Positions 23,161-32,393 of a stretch of 64,000 nt of DNA are shown here, piece by piece (the stretch's first letter is position 1; the number at the start of each line of letters is the position of its first letter). Both the position numbers and the translations under genes were made by a program. The notes below the pieces were generated by a model. The model saw nothing but the letters and a program-made list of their open reading frames with translations. It did not search any database and was not told where the DNA came from. Source of the stretch: Chloroflexota bacterium (GTDB lineage: Bacteria; Chloroflexota; Anaerolineae; SpSt-313). Location: positions 49,763 to 113,762 of the forward strand of contig JAKPJZ010000121.1 in the NCBI GenBank assembly GCA_029553955.1, written 5' to 3'.

Positions 23161-24981
23161 GTGAGTTCTTCGTGGTATAAGAATGGTTTTGTATACCTCC
23201 TGATCCTGGTGGCCGTGGTGGCCCTCTTTGTCAACTTTGTCTCGCCGGGCGAGAACCCGAGCCGGGTTTCGATTCAGCAGGTGGCCACCTACGTCAAGGA
23301 AGGGCAGGTCGAGAAGGTCACGGTCGCGCCCGACGGCCAGTTGACGGTGACGTTGAAGAACGATCCCACCAAGAAGCTGGTCTCGCGCAAAGAGGGAGAT
23401 GCCGGCCTGACCGACACGCTCAGGAACCTGGGCGTCACGCAGGATCAGATCAGCGGCATCGACGACATCGTGTATGCCGACCCCAGCCCATGGGCCGACT
23501 GGATCGGCCTCCTGGGCACCCTGGTGCCGCTCGTGCTCTTTGGGCTGCTGATGCTCCTGATGCTGCGCCAGGCGCAGAGCGGCAACAACCAGGCCTTATC
23601 CTTCGGCAAGAGCCGGGCGCGCATGTTCGCGGGCGACAAGCCGACCGTCACCTTTGACGACGTGGCCGGCGTCGAAGAGGCCAAACACGAGCTGCACGAG
23701 GTCGTCGAGTTCCTACGCGAGCCGGAGCGCTTTACCGCGCTGGGTGCGCGCATCCCCAAGGGCGTGCTCCTGGTGGGCGCGCCGGGCACGGGCAAGACCC
23801 TGCTGGCGCGGGCGGTGGCCGGCGAAGCGGGCGTGCCCTTCTTCTCCATCAGCGGCTCCGAGTTCGTCGAGATGTTCGTCGGCGTCGGCGCCAGCCGGGT
23901 GCGCGACCTGTTCGACCAGGCCAAGCGCAACAGCCCGTGCATCATCTTTGTGGATGAGATCGACGCCGTGGGCCGGCATCGCGGCGCGGGGCTCGGCGGC
24001 AGCCACGACGAGCGCGAGCAGACGCTCAACCAGATCCTGGTGGAGATGGATGGCTTTGACACCGACACCAAGGTCATCGTCCTTGCGGCCACGAACCGGC
24101 CCGATATCCTCGACCCGGCCCTGATGCGCCCCGGGCGCTTCGACCGCCGGGTGGTGCTCGACCGGCCCGACATGATGGGCCGCAAGGCCATCCTCGAGGT
24201 GCACGTCAGAGGCAAGCCGCTGGCACCCGATGTGGACCTGATGGCGCTGGCCAAGGAGACGCCGGGCTTTTCGGGCGCCGATATCGAGAACATGGTCAAC
24301 GAGGCGGCCATCCTGGCGGCGCGCAACGGCAAGAAGACCATCGGCATGGCCGAGCTGCAGGAAGCAGTGGAGCGTGTGGTCGCCGGTCCCGAGCGCCGCA
24401 GCCGGCTGATCAGCAAGGAAGAGAAGTTGGTCATCGCGCATCACGAGGCGGGCCACGCCCTGGTGATGGCCAACCTGGAGCACGCCGACCCGGTGCACAA
24501 GGTCTCGATCATCGCCCGCGGCATGGCGCTGGGCTACACCATGAGCCTGCCCGAGGATGATCGCTACCTGCAGTCGAAGGCCAAGCTGCAGGATGCCATC
24601 GCCGGCATGCTCGGCGGCCGCGCTGCCGAGGAACTGGTGTTCGGTGACATCACCACCGGCGCCTCCGACGACCTGGAGAAGGCGACCAAGCTGGCGCGGG
24701 TGATGGTGACGCAGTACGGCATGAGCGACGAGCTCGGCCCACGCACCTTCGGCCAGAAGGAAGAGCTCGTCTTCCTGGGCCGCGAGATCGGCGAGCAGCG
24801 CGACTATAGCGAGCGGGTAGCGCAGCAGATCGACGAAGAGATCCACAAGATCATCGTCGGCTGCTACAACCGGGCGCTGGAGATCCTGCGCAGCAAGCGC
24901 GACCGGCTCGAAGCGCTGGCCGCACAACTCATCGAGCGCGAGACGCTCGAGGCGGGCGAAGTCCAGGCGATCATCGCCTGA
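23161..24981 (+). CDS. ftsH: ATP-dependent zinc metalloprotease FtsH
   Basis: 606 residues. Two membrane segments (about 8-26 and 117-137) flank a periplasmic domain. The AAA+ module has Walker A GAPGTGKT (about 205-212), Walker [13 protein letters not shown] and the second region of homology [21 protein letters not shown]. The protease domain has zinc-site HEAGH (about residue 427) and a later Asp ligand. It degrades damaged membrane proteins and some regulators. GTG 23161 follows a GGAGG. Length and motifs are normal for the family, and a terminator-like hairpin follows the gene. Confidence 0.98.
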   Translation: MSSSWYKNGFVYLLILVAVVALFVNFVSPGENPSRVSIQQVATYVKEGQVEKVTVAPDGQLTVTLKNDPTKKLVSRKEGDAGLTDTLRNLGVTQDQISGIDDIVYADPSPWADWIGLLGTLVPLVLFGLLMLLMLRQAQSGNNQALSFGKSRARMFAGDKPTVTFDDVAGVEEAKHELHEVVEFLREPERFTALGARIPKGVLLVGAPGTGKTLLARAVAGEAGVPFFSISGSEFVEMFVGVGASRVRDLFDQAKRNSPCIIFVDEIDAVGRHRGAGLGGSHDEREQTLNQILVEMDGFDTDTKVIVLAATNRPDILDPALMRPGRFDRRVVLDRPDMMGRKAILEVHVRGKPLAPDVDLMALAKETPGFSGADIENMVNEAAILAARNGKKTIGMAELQEAVERVVAGPERRSRLISKEEKLVIAHHEAGHALVMANLEHADPVHKVSIIARGMALGYTMSLPEDDRYLQSKAKLQDAIAGMLGGRAAEELVFGDITTGASDDLEKATKLARVMVTQYGMSDELGPRTFGQKEELVFLGREIGEQRDYSERVAQQIDEEIHKIIVGCYNRALEILRSKRDRLEALAAQLIERETLEAGEVQAIIA

Positions 24982-25000
24982 GGCCCACAGCAAGCATGAG

Positions 25001-25034
25001 AAAGGGGCGGAGGTTTTGCCTTCGCCCCTTTTCT
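25001..25034 (+). terminator. Terminator or attenuator after ftsH
   Basis: A stem of AAAGGGGCG with CGCCCCTTT around an AGG/CCT inner stem, followed by TTTTCT. It ends only 14 nt before the thioesterase ATG, so some read-through is probably needed for that gene. Confidence 0.7.
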
Positions 25035-25047
25035 ATGGAGGCAGAAG

Positions 25048-25446
25048 ATGAGCGAAGCTTTGCAGCCCGGCCTGAGCGGCACGAGCGAACTGGTGGTGGG
25101 GCCGGAGAACACCGCGCGCCACTTGGGCTCGGGGGGCGTGGACGTGCTGGCCACGCCAGAGTTGGTGCGGCTGATGGAGCGGGCCGCAATGGCGGCGGTG
25201 GAGCGTCTGCTGCCGGCGGGCTCGGCGACAGTGGGCGCTCGCATCGACGTGCAGCACCTGGCGCCGAGCCCAAAGGGTATGCGCGTGGTGGCCCGCGCTG
25301 AACTGGTGGCGGTGGAGGGCCGGCGCCTCACCTTCAACATCGAGGTGCGCGACGAGCGCGAACTGGTGGGCCGCGGGCAGCATCAGCGCGCCATCATCAA
25401 TGTGGAGCGCTTTGGCCAGCGTCTGGCAGCCAAGAACGCCGGCTAG
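25048..25446 (+). CDS. Thioesterase of the hot-dog fold (FlK-like)
   Basis: 132 residues resembling the fluoroacetyl-CoA-thioesterase-like family. It has GLSGTSELVVGPENTARHLGSG near the N-terminus, a long helix LATPELVRLMERAAMAAVE and VGARIDVQHLAPSPKGMRV, the strand carrying the family's active-site His region. Such proteins cleave small acyl-CoAs or repair side products. GGAGG precedes ATG 25048. The physiological substrate is not predictable from the sequence. Confidence 0.88.
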   Translation: MSEALQPGLSGTSELVVGPENTARHLGSGGVDVLATPELVRLMERAAMAAVERLLPAGSATVGARIDVQHLAPSPKGMRVVARAELVAVEGRRLTFNIEVRDERELVGRGQHQRAIINVERFGQRLAAKNAG

Positions 25447-25544
25447 CAGCCTCCTTGGGTTTGTAGCCGGCCCTGGCCAGCCGCCACCCTTGCAGGCACG
25501 GATTATGCAGCGCGGGGAAGACAGCACGTTCACAGGAGGATGGC

Positions 25545-25952
25545 GTGAGGATGCAGGACCCCGCCGCGGTGATCGAGGCCATCATCCGTGCCGCCAACAG
25601 CGGCGACCTCGCGGGCATGATGGCCGGCTTTGCGGAGAATGCTGTGCTGGCGCTCAGCCCCGCCCTGCCGGGCATGCCCAACCTCTTCCAGGACCGCGAG
25701 GCGATCCGCGGCTATCTGCAGCAGATTGTGAGCAACGGCTTTCGCGTCGAGCCGATCGAGGTCGAGCGCTCGGGCGATGAGGTGCGCTGGCGCTCTGTGG
25801 CCTCCGGCGGCCTGTTCGGCCACGCGGGCCTCGGCCGGGCCGAGGTGAGCAGCCGCGCCATCGTGCACGGCGGGCTGATCCGCACCATCGACATCCAGTA
25901 TGCCGCTGCAACGGTGCGCCAACTCGAGGCCGCCCTGGTGGCGCAGGCGTAA
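25545..25952 (+). CDS. NTF2-like (SnoaL-type) protein, first of three
   Basis: 135 residues from GTG 25545, chosen because AGGAGG ends 5 nt before it; an ATG two codons on is further away. The sequence has the NTF2/SnoaL-like cone fold pattern: helical start VIEAIIRAANSGDLAGMMAGFAENAVL, then YLQQIVSNGFRVE. Strand-rich RWRSVASGG ends it. Such domains bind small hydrophobic ligands or act as isomerases and hydratases. Residues 1-75 align clearly with the next gene, so the pair arose by duplication. Confidence 0.82.
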   Translation: MRMQDPAAVIEAIIRAANSGDLAGMMAGFAENAVLALSPALPGMPNLFQDREAIRGYLQQIVSNGFRVEPIEVERSGDEVRWRSVASGGLFGHAGLGRAEVSSRAIVHGGLIRTIDIQYAAATVRQLEAALVAQA

Positions 25953-25998
25953 GGTGCCGCCTCCTCACGCGGGTCCGCCCAGGAAGGAGAGCGCGCAG

Positions 25999-26400
25999 AT
26001 GCAGAAACCGGTATCGATCATCGAAGCGGTCATCGAGGCCGCCAACAACGGCAATGTAGATGCCATGGTCGACCGCTTTGCCGAGGATGCCGTGCTCAGG
26101 CTCGACCCCGAGGTCCCGACGATGCGCCCCGTGTACCAAGGCCGGCTGGAGATCCGCGAGTACCTGCAGCAGATTGTCGCCAATGGCTTCCATGTCGAGG
26201 CGAGCGACTATAGCGTAAGCAACAACGCCGTCTCGTGGCGCTCCACGGTCTCCGGCGGTCCCTTCGGCAAGGGGCGCGGCAGAGCCGTGCAGGTCCGCAC
26301 TCAGGCCATCGTGCAGGCCAACCAGATTCTGAGCATGACGATCCACTACGGCACTGAGGGGATACAGAAGCTGCAGGCAGCCGTGGTCGAGCACGCGTGA
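25999..26400 (+). CDS. NTF2-like (SnoaL-type) protein, second of three
   Basis: 133 residues from ATG 25999 with AGGAAGGAG upstream. It is a close paralogue of the preceding gene: IIEAVIEAANNGNVDAMVDRFAEDAVL and YLQQIVANGFHVE repeat the same motifs, and WRSTVSGGPFG matches the first protein's WRSVASGGLFG. No catalytic residue can be named. The 46-nt gap suggests cotranscription. Confidence 0.82.
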   Translation: MQKPVSIIEAVIEAANNGNVDAMVDRFAEDAVLRLDPEVPTMRPVYQGRLEIREYLQQIVANGFHVEASDYSVSNNAVSWRSTVSGGPFGKGRGRAVQVRTQAIVQANQILSMTIHYGTEGIQKLQAAVVEHA

Positions 26401-26514
26401 CAGCAAAGCGGCGGAGCGGACATACCGTAGAGTAGTCATGAGCGCAGCGCTGACCACGGGACGCGAAAACCCCCACAGCCGCCTGTGGCGGCCAAGGGGG
26501 GCCAGGCTACGCTG
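26401..26514. repeat. Gap with GTAGCCTAGCCCC-family half-palindrome
   Basis: A GCGGCCAAGGGGGGCCAGGC element at 26489-26508 with a partial complement before it lies directly 5' of the third NTF2-like gene, with no ribosome site nearer to its ATG. Confidence 0.6.
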
Positions 26515-26925
26515 ATGGATGCAGCGAACGTCTTGGAGGCCTTTGATGCGGCGCTGAGCGCCCACGACCCTGAGGCCGCGCTGGCGCTCCTGGCCGAGGA
26601 TGCCGAGGTGCGCTACGAGCCACCGCCGCCCCCGCCCGGCCGCGCCGTCTACCGGGGGCGAGCGGAAATCCGCAGCCTGATCGTGGGACTTGTCGCCCAG
26701 GGGGTGAAGGTGCAGGCCGAGGGCTACCGCGCCGAAGGCGAGCGGGCGCTGAGCCAGGGGCGCCGGGTCTACGCCGCCGGGCACGAGGCGCTGGGCGGCA
26801 ACCCCGTCGCTCTCGAGGGCGAGGCCCTAGTGCGCCGCGGCAGGATTGTGGCGCTCACCTTCACCTTCGGCCCCGAATCGCTCGCCAGGATACGCGCCGC
26901 CGTCGCCGCGCGGCAGCAGGGCTGA
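26515..26925 (+). CDS. NTF2-like (SnoaL-type) protein, third of three
   Basis: 136 residues from ATG 26515; an in-frame GTG at 26485 would begin inside the repeat element. It has the NTF2-like start VLEAFDAALSAHDPEAALALLAEDAEV, a Pro-rich insertion and YRGRAEIRSLIVGLVAQGVKV, matching the other two in layout but more divergent. AAGGGGGG 14 nt upstream belongs to the repeat and may act as a poor ribosome site. Confidence 0.75.
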   Translation: MDAANVLEAFDAALSAHDPEAALALLAEDAEVRYEPPPPPPGRAVYRGRAEIRSLIVGLVAQGVKVQAEGYRAEGERALSQGRRVYAAGHEALGGNPVALEGEALVRRGRIVALTFTFGPESLARIRAAVAARQQG

Positions 26926-26942
26926 CACTCGCCATGTGCAGT

Positions 26943-27048
26943 AGGTTCGTAGTGGGCGCTTCAGCGCCCTCACCCCCAGCCTGGCGCCAAATGCGCTTGC
27001 CGCGCCAATCCACAGCCGTCAAGGCGCTCAAGCGCCCACTACGAACCT
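26943..27048. repeat. Inverted repeat between convergent genes
   Basis: 26-nt arms, 26943-26968 and 27023-27048 (AGGTTCGTAGTGGGCGCTT and so on), with one mismatch. The right arm covers the stop codon of the GTPase gene. Confidence 0.85.
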
Positions 27049-28274
27049 TGAGCTCCCTCGCCCCCATTGTCGATGCTATGCAGCGTCTCTTGCACGGCGA
27101 GCTCGATGCCATCGCGCAGGGCTTTGCGGTCGGGGTAGCGCTTCAGGCGCTCGAGCAGGAGCTGGGTCAGCCGCCGGCTCAGCGCCTTGACGGCATCGCT
27201 CGACGGCCGCTCGCCATAGGCGAACCACGCGGCGACCGAGTAGCCCAGCGCCATGGTCGTGCCTGCAGCGATGGCCGTACCGAGGACGTAGCCGGCCACC
27301 GGCACCAGGTCCACCAATTGATAGAAGAGCGTCCGCGCCAAGAGGCCCGAGCCGAAAGTGAGGGCGATCTCTTTGGCCCGCGCCAGGCTGAGCTTGAGGC
27401 CAAAGACGCGGGCCAGCTTGAGCACCATCGCCACCTGGATGGCTGAAATGGGCACGAACGATGAGAAGGGGATCGCAATCGGCGCGGTCACGAGGTTGGC
27501 CGTGCCGGCGGCGGCGCAGGCACCCAGGATGGTGCTGGTGGCCAGCGCCCAGCGCGCGCCGGGGGCCATCTCGGCCAGCGTGGCCAGGATCTCGGGGTCA
27601 GTCTCGAGAATCGCCAGCAGCAGGCGGTTGAGGTTGATGCGGCGCGTGGCCGACGTGCGGATGATCCGCTCGGGTTCGAGGTGCAGGGTCGCGGCCACGG
27701 CGCGCAGCACCGCTTCCTCATCCTTGCCCACCAGGTCGATCTTGTTCAGCGCTACGACAAAGGGCTTGCCCAGGCCGGTCAGCTCGCCATAGATGTAGGC
27801 CTCATCCTGGGCGATGCCGCGCGCGGCGTCAAAGACAATCACGAGGAAATCGGCCCGCGCCGCCGCCTCGATCGCCTGGCTGTGGCGCGCCGCCGCCCCC
27901 TCCTGACCCTCTTTGCCCACCGCTGCTTCGTTGGCGCCGGGCGTATCCACCACCCAGAAGGCTTCGGCGTCGCCCCGCAGCGCGCGGCGCGTCGTCCCCG
28001 GCACCGGGCTCACCTCGGCCCGCGGCGCCGTAGGGCCCACCAGCGCATTGTAGAGCGACGACTTGCCGGTGTTCACCGGCCCCACCAGGCACACCGTCTT
28101 GCGCGCCGCAAAGAGGGGCGCGTACTGCCGGCGCACCAGGGGCAGCAGCCGCTTCAGCTCGGCCAGCCCGAGCTGATCGAGCACGCGGCCCATCTGCAGC
28201 CCGCCGTCGCCCGCCAGCGCCTCGCGGAGCGCGTCCCGCTCGTCGGTGTGATCGCTTTTCGCCACCGGCCCCAT
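27039..28274 (-). CDS. Era/YcjF-type GTPase with DUF697 membrane domain
   Basis: 411 residues. The G domain has G1 GPVNTGKSS (about 65-73), G3 DTPG and G4 NKID, followed by SAT as G5. The C-terminal half (about 240-385) holds hydrophobic helices of the DUF697 type. Related proteins act at the membrane in stress or envelope functions, though no target is proved. ATG 28274 has GAGAGAGG directly before it. The gene is downstream of the penicillin-acylase gene on the same strand. Confidence 0.9.
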   Translation of the reverse strand: MGPVAKSDHTDERDALREALAGDGGLQMGRVLDQLGLAELKRLLPLVRRQYAPLFAARKTVCLVGPVNTGKSSLYNALVGPTAPRAEVSPVPGTTRRALRGDAEAFWVVDTPGANEAAVGKEGQEGAAARHSQAIEAAARADFLVIVFDAARGIAQDEAYIYGELTGLGKPFVVALNKIDLVGKDEEAVLRAVAATLHLEPERIIRTSATRRINLNRLLLAILETDPEILATLAEMAPGARWALATSTILGACAAAGTANLVTAPIAIPFSSFVPISAIQVAMVLKLARVFGLKLSLARAKEIALTFGSGLLARTLFYQLVDLVPVAGYVLGTAIAAGTTMALGYSVAAWFAYGERPSSDAVKALSRRLTQLLLERLKRYPDRKALRDGIELAVQETLHSIDNGGEGAQGS

Positions 28275-28379
28275 CCTCTCTCATGCGGGCAGTAGACCTG
28301 ACAGGTCTATCGCCCACCAAACCCTCTTCTATTGTACATCAAGAACGGGGCCTGCCAAGTCCTCCCTCGCCCTCGGACT

Positions 28380-28415
28380 CCCGAACTTGTTCGGGCCGGC
28401 CCCGACAAGTCGGGG
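28380..28415. repeat. Pair of short palindromes
   Basis: CCCGAACTTGTTCGGG (28380-28395) and CCCCGACAAGTCGGGG (28400-28415) follow the penicillin-acylase gene. They may stop or stabilise its message, but there is no T run. Confidence 0.55.
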
Positions 28416-28455
28416 ACTCCGGGGCCAAGTCAGGGACTCTGGGCCGGGCCGTGCG

Positions 28456-30846
28456 TTAGTCGGGCACGAGCAGCAGCCGGCTCTCGGCCTCGCGCTCCAC
28501 ATCCTCGCGGGCAAAGAGCATGGGGTGGTACTCGCCGCTGAACCACGGCCGCACCTGGTCATCATAGTGGGGGCTGCCGGGCCGGCCCGACTGCCCTGGC
28601 ACGAGCTGGCTGCGCCCGTGGCGCAGGTCGCTCATGTCGACCACGTAGCGGTAGGAGGGGCCGATGACCGCCTGGCCGTTGCCATCGGGCCCGGGGGGTG
28701 CCCCAGTGGCGCAGACGGTAGTAAAGTTGCCGCCGAGAGGATACGGCCCACGGTTGAACAAGCGGTCGAGCGGCTTGACCTGGCCGAGGAGGTGGCTGTA
28801 GGTGAGGCTGTGCACCCGGCCCCAGGCCCAGCTCTGGGGGTCGGGGCCGAGCTCGGCCCGCAGATGGTCCACAGTCTGGCGCAATGCCAGGCGCAAGACG
28901 TCGTCGCGCGTTTCGCCGTGGCCCAGGTCGAACCAGTGCGAGCCGGGATCGGGCAGGGTGGCCTGCAGCCATTCCCAGGCGCGAAAGCCAAAGAGGCTGG
29001 CATCGGCCACCACCGGCACCGGTCCCCTGCCCGTGTAGCGCCCGGTCAGGTCTTCCAGCGTGCCGGAGAGGATCAGCGCGGCCAGCCGTGGGATGAGCGC
29101 CTCGTGCACCGCGGCAGCCGGGCTGTCGACCGACATGTGGCCATCCCAGCGGCGCATGATTTCGACGACTGGCGCGAGCTCGGGGTCCTCCACCGGCAGG
29201 CGCGCGATGTAGCCCGCCACCAAGCGCGCGCCGGGCGAGCGCTGGTCGAGCTGCATGGCGCAGGCATAGTCAATATCGACGCGGGCGCGCGCCTCGATCA
29301 TCTCGATGATACGCTGCGCCCGGTCGCCCGAGCAATAGTCACAGCTGATGTGATAGCGATAGTCATCGGCCACGGCGCGATTGTTGGCGCTGGCCACATA
29401 GCCCTGGGGCGGATTGTACAGATGGGGCAACTCTTCGAAGGGGACGTAGCCCGCCCATTCGTACTCACCCGTCCAGCCGGGCACCGGCACGCGGCCTTCG
29501 CCCTTGGGGCGGATGGGCACGCGGCCGGGGAAGGTGTAGCCGATGTTGCCCGCCGTATCGGCATACACGATATTCTGCGAGGGCCCGGTCCAGTGGCGCA
29601 AGGTCTCGCGCAGGTCGAGGCAGCTCTCGACCCGATCGATGCTGTGCAAGAGCTGAGCCATGGTGCCGGGCTCGAAGCACGTCCAACGCAGCGCCAGCGG
29701 CTGCTCGCCAGCCGCATCGGGCGCCAGGGCGTTGATAATCGGGCCATGATGGGTCGAGATCACGTCCTCGACAGCGATGCCCTTGCCGCGTACGCGGATC
29801 ACCTCGCGGCGCAGCTTGGCGTGGTGCCACTCACCGCGGTGCTGGTATTGCACGCGCCCGCCCGGCGCCAGGCGCAGCCGCTCGGCGTAGAGGTCCTGCA
29901 CGTCGGGAAAGCCGTTGCTAAAGCCCCAGGCCACGTGGGCGTTGTGCCCGCTCAGCACGCCAAAGGCGCCGGCAAAGGTGACGCCGGTCACATCGAGCCC
30001 ACCCCCCACCAGGTGATTCTCATACCACAGGCAGGGGATGCTCATCTGTTGGTGCAGATCGTTGGCCACAAGCGGGGCACCCGAGGCGGTGCGCGAGCCG
30101 GCCAGCACCCAATCGTTCGAGCCCAGGCCGTCGTGCGCCGGCCGGCCGGCCAGGGCGCGCGCCCGCTCGACCCGCTCCTGCGCCTGGCGGCCGATGGCGC
30201 CATAGTCCATGCCGCGCGGCACCACGCAAGGCCAGCGCGAGCAATAGTCAGGCTCGAGCTCGGCCTCGCGCTCGGGGCCGAGGCGGGCGATGAGCTGCGC
30301 ACGCAGCAGCTCGGCCTCCCAGTTGACCGACAGACTCCAGCAGACCATCAGGCTCCAGGCGATGGTATCGGCGACCGACCAGGGCTCGGGCCGGTGATGG
30401 AGCAGGGTGAACTCGATGGGCAGCGGGCCTACAGCCATCTGGGCGTTGACGCCCGCGGCAAAGGCTTCGAGCTCGGCGCGCACGTCGGGCGCCAGCAGGG
30501 CCTCCTCCTGCTCGGCCACGTAGCGTATGCCCAGGACGCGCAGCCAGCGGTCCACCGGCAACGCGCGCGGGCCCAGCACCTCGGCCAGCCGCCCCGACAC
30601 CAGCCGGCGCTGGAACTCCATCTGCCAGAGCCTGTCTTGCGCCTGGGCAAAGCCCTGGGCGAGCATGACGTCGGGTGCGTTCTGGCCATAGATGTGGGGC
30701 ACGCCCCAACGGTCGCGGATGATCTCCACCGGCGCACTCAGGCCGGGCACATGCAACACGCCGTTGACCTGGGGTTGCGAGCGCCGGCAGAGCCAGGAGA
30801 GCCCCGCGCAGGCCGCGGAGCCGAGGAAGCCATCGAGGAGCGACAT
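28456..30846 (-). CDS. Penicillin acylase family protein (Ntn hydrolase)
   Basis: 796 residues, the size of S45 acylase precursors. The protein should self-cleave at Gly242-Ser243 (GLGSNDWVLAG), with Ser243 becoming the N-terminal nucleophile of the beta chain. VPHIYGQNAPDVMLAQGFAQAQDRLWQME near the N-terminus is the alpha-chain signature, and an NDLHQQMSIP stretch follows the nucleophile. The family cleaves amide bonds of penicillins, acyl-homoserine lactones or other acylated amines. A short hydrophobic N-terminus exists but no clear signal peptide. The start at ATG 30846 is weakly supported by AAGGGG. Confidence 0.92.
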   Translation of the reverse strand: MSLLDGFLGSAACAGLSWLCRRSQPQVNGVLHVPGLSAPVEIIRDRWGVPHIYGQNAPDVMLAQGFAQAQDRLWQMEFQRRLVSGRLAEVLGPRALPVDRWLRVLGIRYVAEQEEALLAPDVRAELEAFAAGVNAQMAVGPLPIEFTLLHHRPEPWSVADTIAWSLMVCWSLSVNWEAELLRAQLIARLGPEREAELEPDYCSRWPCVVPRGMDYGAIGRQAQERVERARALAGRPAHDGLGSNDWVLAGSRTASGAPLVANDLHQQMSIPCLWYENHLVGGGLDVTGVTFAGAFGVLSGHNAHVAWGFSNGFPDVQDLYAERLRLAPGGRVQYQHRGEWHHAKLRREVIRVRGKGIAVEDVISTHHGPIINALAPDAAGEQPLALRWTCFEPGTMAQLLHSIDRVESCLDLRETLRHWTGPSQNIVYADTAGNIGYTFPGRVPIRPKGEGRVPVPGWTGEYEWAGYVPFEELPHLYNPPQGYVASANNRAVADDYRYHISCDYCSGDRAQRIIEMIEARARVDIDYACAMQLDQRSPGARLVAGYIARLPVEDPELAPVVEIMRRWDGHMSVDSPAAAVHEALIPRLAALILSGTLEDLTGRYTGRGPVPVVADASLFGFRAWEWLQATLPDPGSHWFDLGHGETRDDVLRLALRQTVDHLRAELGPDPQSWAWGRVHSLTYSHLLGQVKPLDRLFNRGPYPLGGNFTTVCATGAPPGPDGNGQAVIGPSYRYVVDMSDLRHGRSQLVPGQSGRPGSPHYDDQVRPWFSGEYHPMLFAREDVEREAESRLLLVPD

Positions 30847-31048
30847 TGAGCGAGAACCCCTTTCCGTGCAGAGATGCGCGCTTGGCGATGGTGGACCCCT
30901 CGCAAGGTTGCCCCATCACCAGGGCCATGGCACAATCTAGCGCCTCTAGCACGAACAGTGCCATGAGAGGGAAAGGGCTGTCGAGGGAGGACCGTCATTG
31001 CGAGCACGTTCGCGATGACAGTCTGAACGCTTGCGCCTGTGCCCCTGA
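30847..31048. other. Divergent intergenic region
   Basis: Between the acylase gene and the his operon. It contains a remnant of the TGTCATTGCGAG family near 30994 and no gene. Confidence 0.5.
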
Positions 31049-31088
31049 TTGACAGAACTTTGACAAAAGCCGTCTCTCTGTGTATCAT
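31049..31088 (+). promoter_or_regulatory. Promoter of the histidine operon
   Basis: A perfect TTGACA at 31060-31065 is followed after 17 nt by TATCAT at 31083-31088. A second TTGACA lies at 31049-31054. I see no T-box and no His-codon leader peptide. Confidence 0.75.
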
Positions 31089-31145
31089 CTTCCCAATACT
31101 CCGCGGAGGCAGCGGCGCCCCTCGTGGCTTGAGGAGTCCTGGACC

Positions 31146-32393
31146 TTGTCTCGTCCCTTTGTCGGCGCCCTGCCCTACGGCGTGCGCGATCTCTTTCTGG
31201 AAGAAGCAGCGCAGCTGACCTCCCTCGAAGACACCTGGCGTGATCTCTTCGAAGCCTGGGCGTATTGGCGCATCATCCCCCCCACCTACGAGCACTATGA
31301 CGTCCTGCTCGCCGGCTCGGGCGCCGAGCTGGAGGAGCACGTCTTCCGCGTTCTCGACCGCGAGGGCAACATCCTGGCCCTGCGCTCGGACCTCACCACC
31401 CAGGTGGCCCGCATCGTGGGCACCAAGCTCTTCGACCTGCCCCTGCCGCTGCGTTTCTACTACCTGGCCAGTGTCTACCGCTTCGAGGAGCCCCAGGCCG
31501 GGCGCCAGCGCGAGTTTCGTCAGGCGGGAGTGGAGCTGATCGGCGCCGGCGGGCCCGAGGCCGACGCCGAGGTGCTGGCGCTGGCCATCGAGGCGCTGAG
31601 TCGCGCGGGCCTACACGCCTTCCAGCTCAACGTGGGGCACCTGGGCGTCTTCCGCGCCCTGGCCGCCGAGGCGGGCCTGGCCGCGGCGACGCTCGACGCC
31701 GTGCGCGGCGCCCTGAACCGCAAGGACGGCCAGGCGCTGACCGAGGCCCTGGCGCGCACCCGCATCGCACCCGGCGTCGCCGCCGCGCTGCAGCAACTGC
31801 CCACCCTGTGCGGCGGTCCAGAGGTGCTCGCGCAGGCGGCCCGTCTGAGCGATCACCCGGCCGCGTGCGGTGCCGTGGCGCGGCTCCAAGCCATCCAGCA
31901 GGCATTGACGCGCCGCGGCCTGGCCGAGCACGTGATCTATGACCTCGGCGAGACGCGCGGCATGGGCTACTATACCGGCATCGCCTTCGAAGGCTTTGCC
32001 CCGGGCCTGGGCTTTCCGCTCTGCAGCGGCGGCCGCTACGACGAGCTCATCGGCCGCTACGGCCCGCCCCGCCCCGCCGTGGGCCTGGCCCTGGCGACCG
32101 AGCGCGTGCGCCTGGCGCTCGGCGAGGCCGGCGTCACAGCGGCATCGCCCGATCTCCTGGTCGCAACTGGCGTGGCACGCGAGCGTTGGCGCGAGCTCGA
32201 GCGGCTGCGCGAGCTCGGCTGGCGAGTGGAGGTCGATCTGCTCGAGCGCAGCGACGCGGACCTCCGCACCCTGGCTGCCGAACGCGGCATCCCGCGGCTG
32301 GCCCTGGCGGCCGACGAGGCGCGCGTGCGCCTGCTGCACGAGGGCTGCGAGGCATGGCTCGCCTGGGAAGCGCTGGCGGAGGTGCCTCGATGA
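31146..32393 (+). CDS. hisZ: ATP phosphoribosyltransferase regulatory subunit
   Basis: 415 residues of class II histidyl-tRNA-synthetase fold. It has the start PFVGALPYGVRDLFLEEA, motif 2-like region FRQAGVELIGAGG and the histidine-binding LCSGGRYDELIGRYG. It lacks an anticodon-binding domain of normal character and sits beside short-form hisG, so it is HisZ, the partner that allows feedback control. TTG 31146 is chosen since GAGGAG lies 9 nt upstream; translation from 31080 would start before the promoter ends. Its stop overlaps the hisG start (ATGA). Confidence 0.93.
   Translation: MSRPFVGALPYGVRDLFLEEAAQLTSLEDTWRDLFEAWAYWRIIPPTYEHYDVLLAGSGAELEEHVFRVLDREGNILALRSDLTTQVARIVGTKLFDLPLPLRFYYLASVYRFEEPQAGRQREFRQAGVELIGAGGPEADAEVLALAIEALSRAGLHAFQLNVGHLGVFRALAAEAGLAAATLDAVRGALNRKDGQALTEALARTRIAPGVAAALQQLPTLCGGPEVLAQAARLSDHPAACGAVARLQAIQQALTRRGLAEHVIYDLGETRGMGYYTGIAFEGFAPGLGFPLCSGGRYDELIGRYGPPRPAVGLALATERVRLALGEAGVTAASPDLLVATGVARERWRELERLRELGWRVEVDLLERSDADLRTLAAERGIPRLALAADEARVRLLHEGCEAWLAWEALAEVPR

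Noticed and set aside
26943..27048. Insertion sequence ends
   Set aside because: The inverted repeat encloses only about 55 nt, with no transposase and no target duplication seen.
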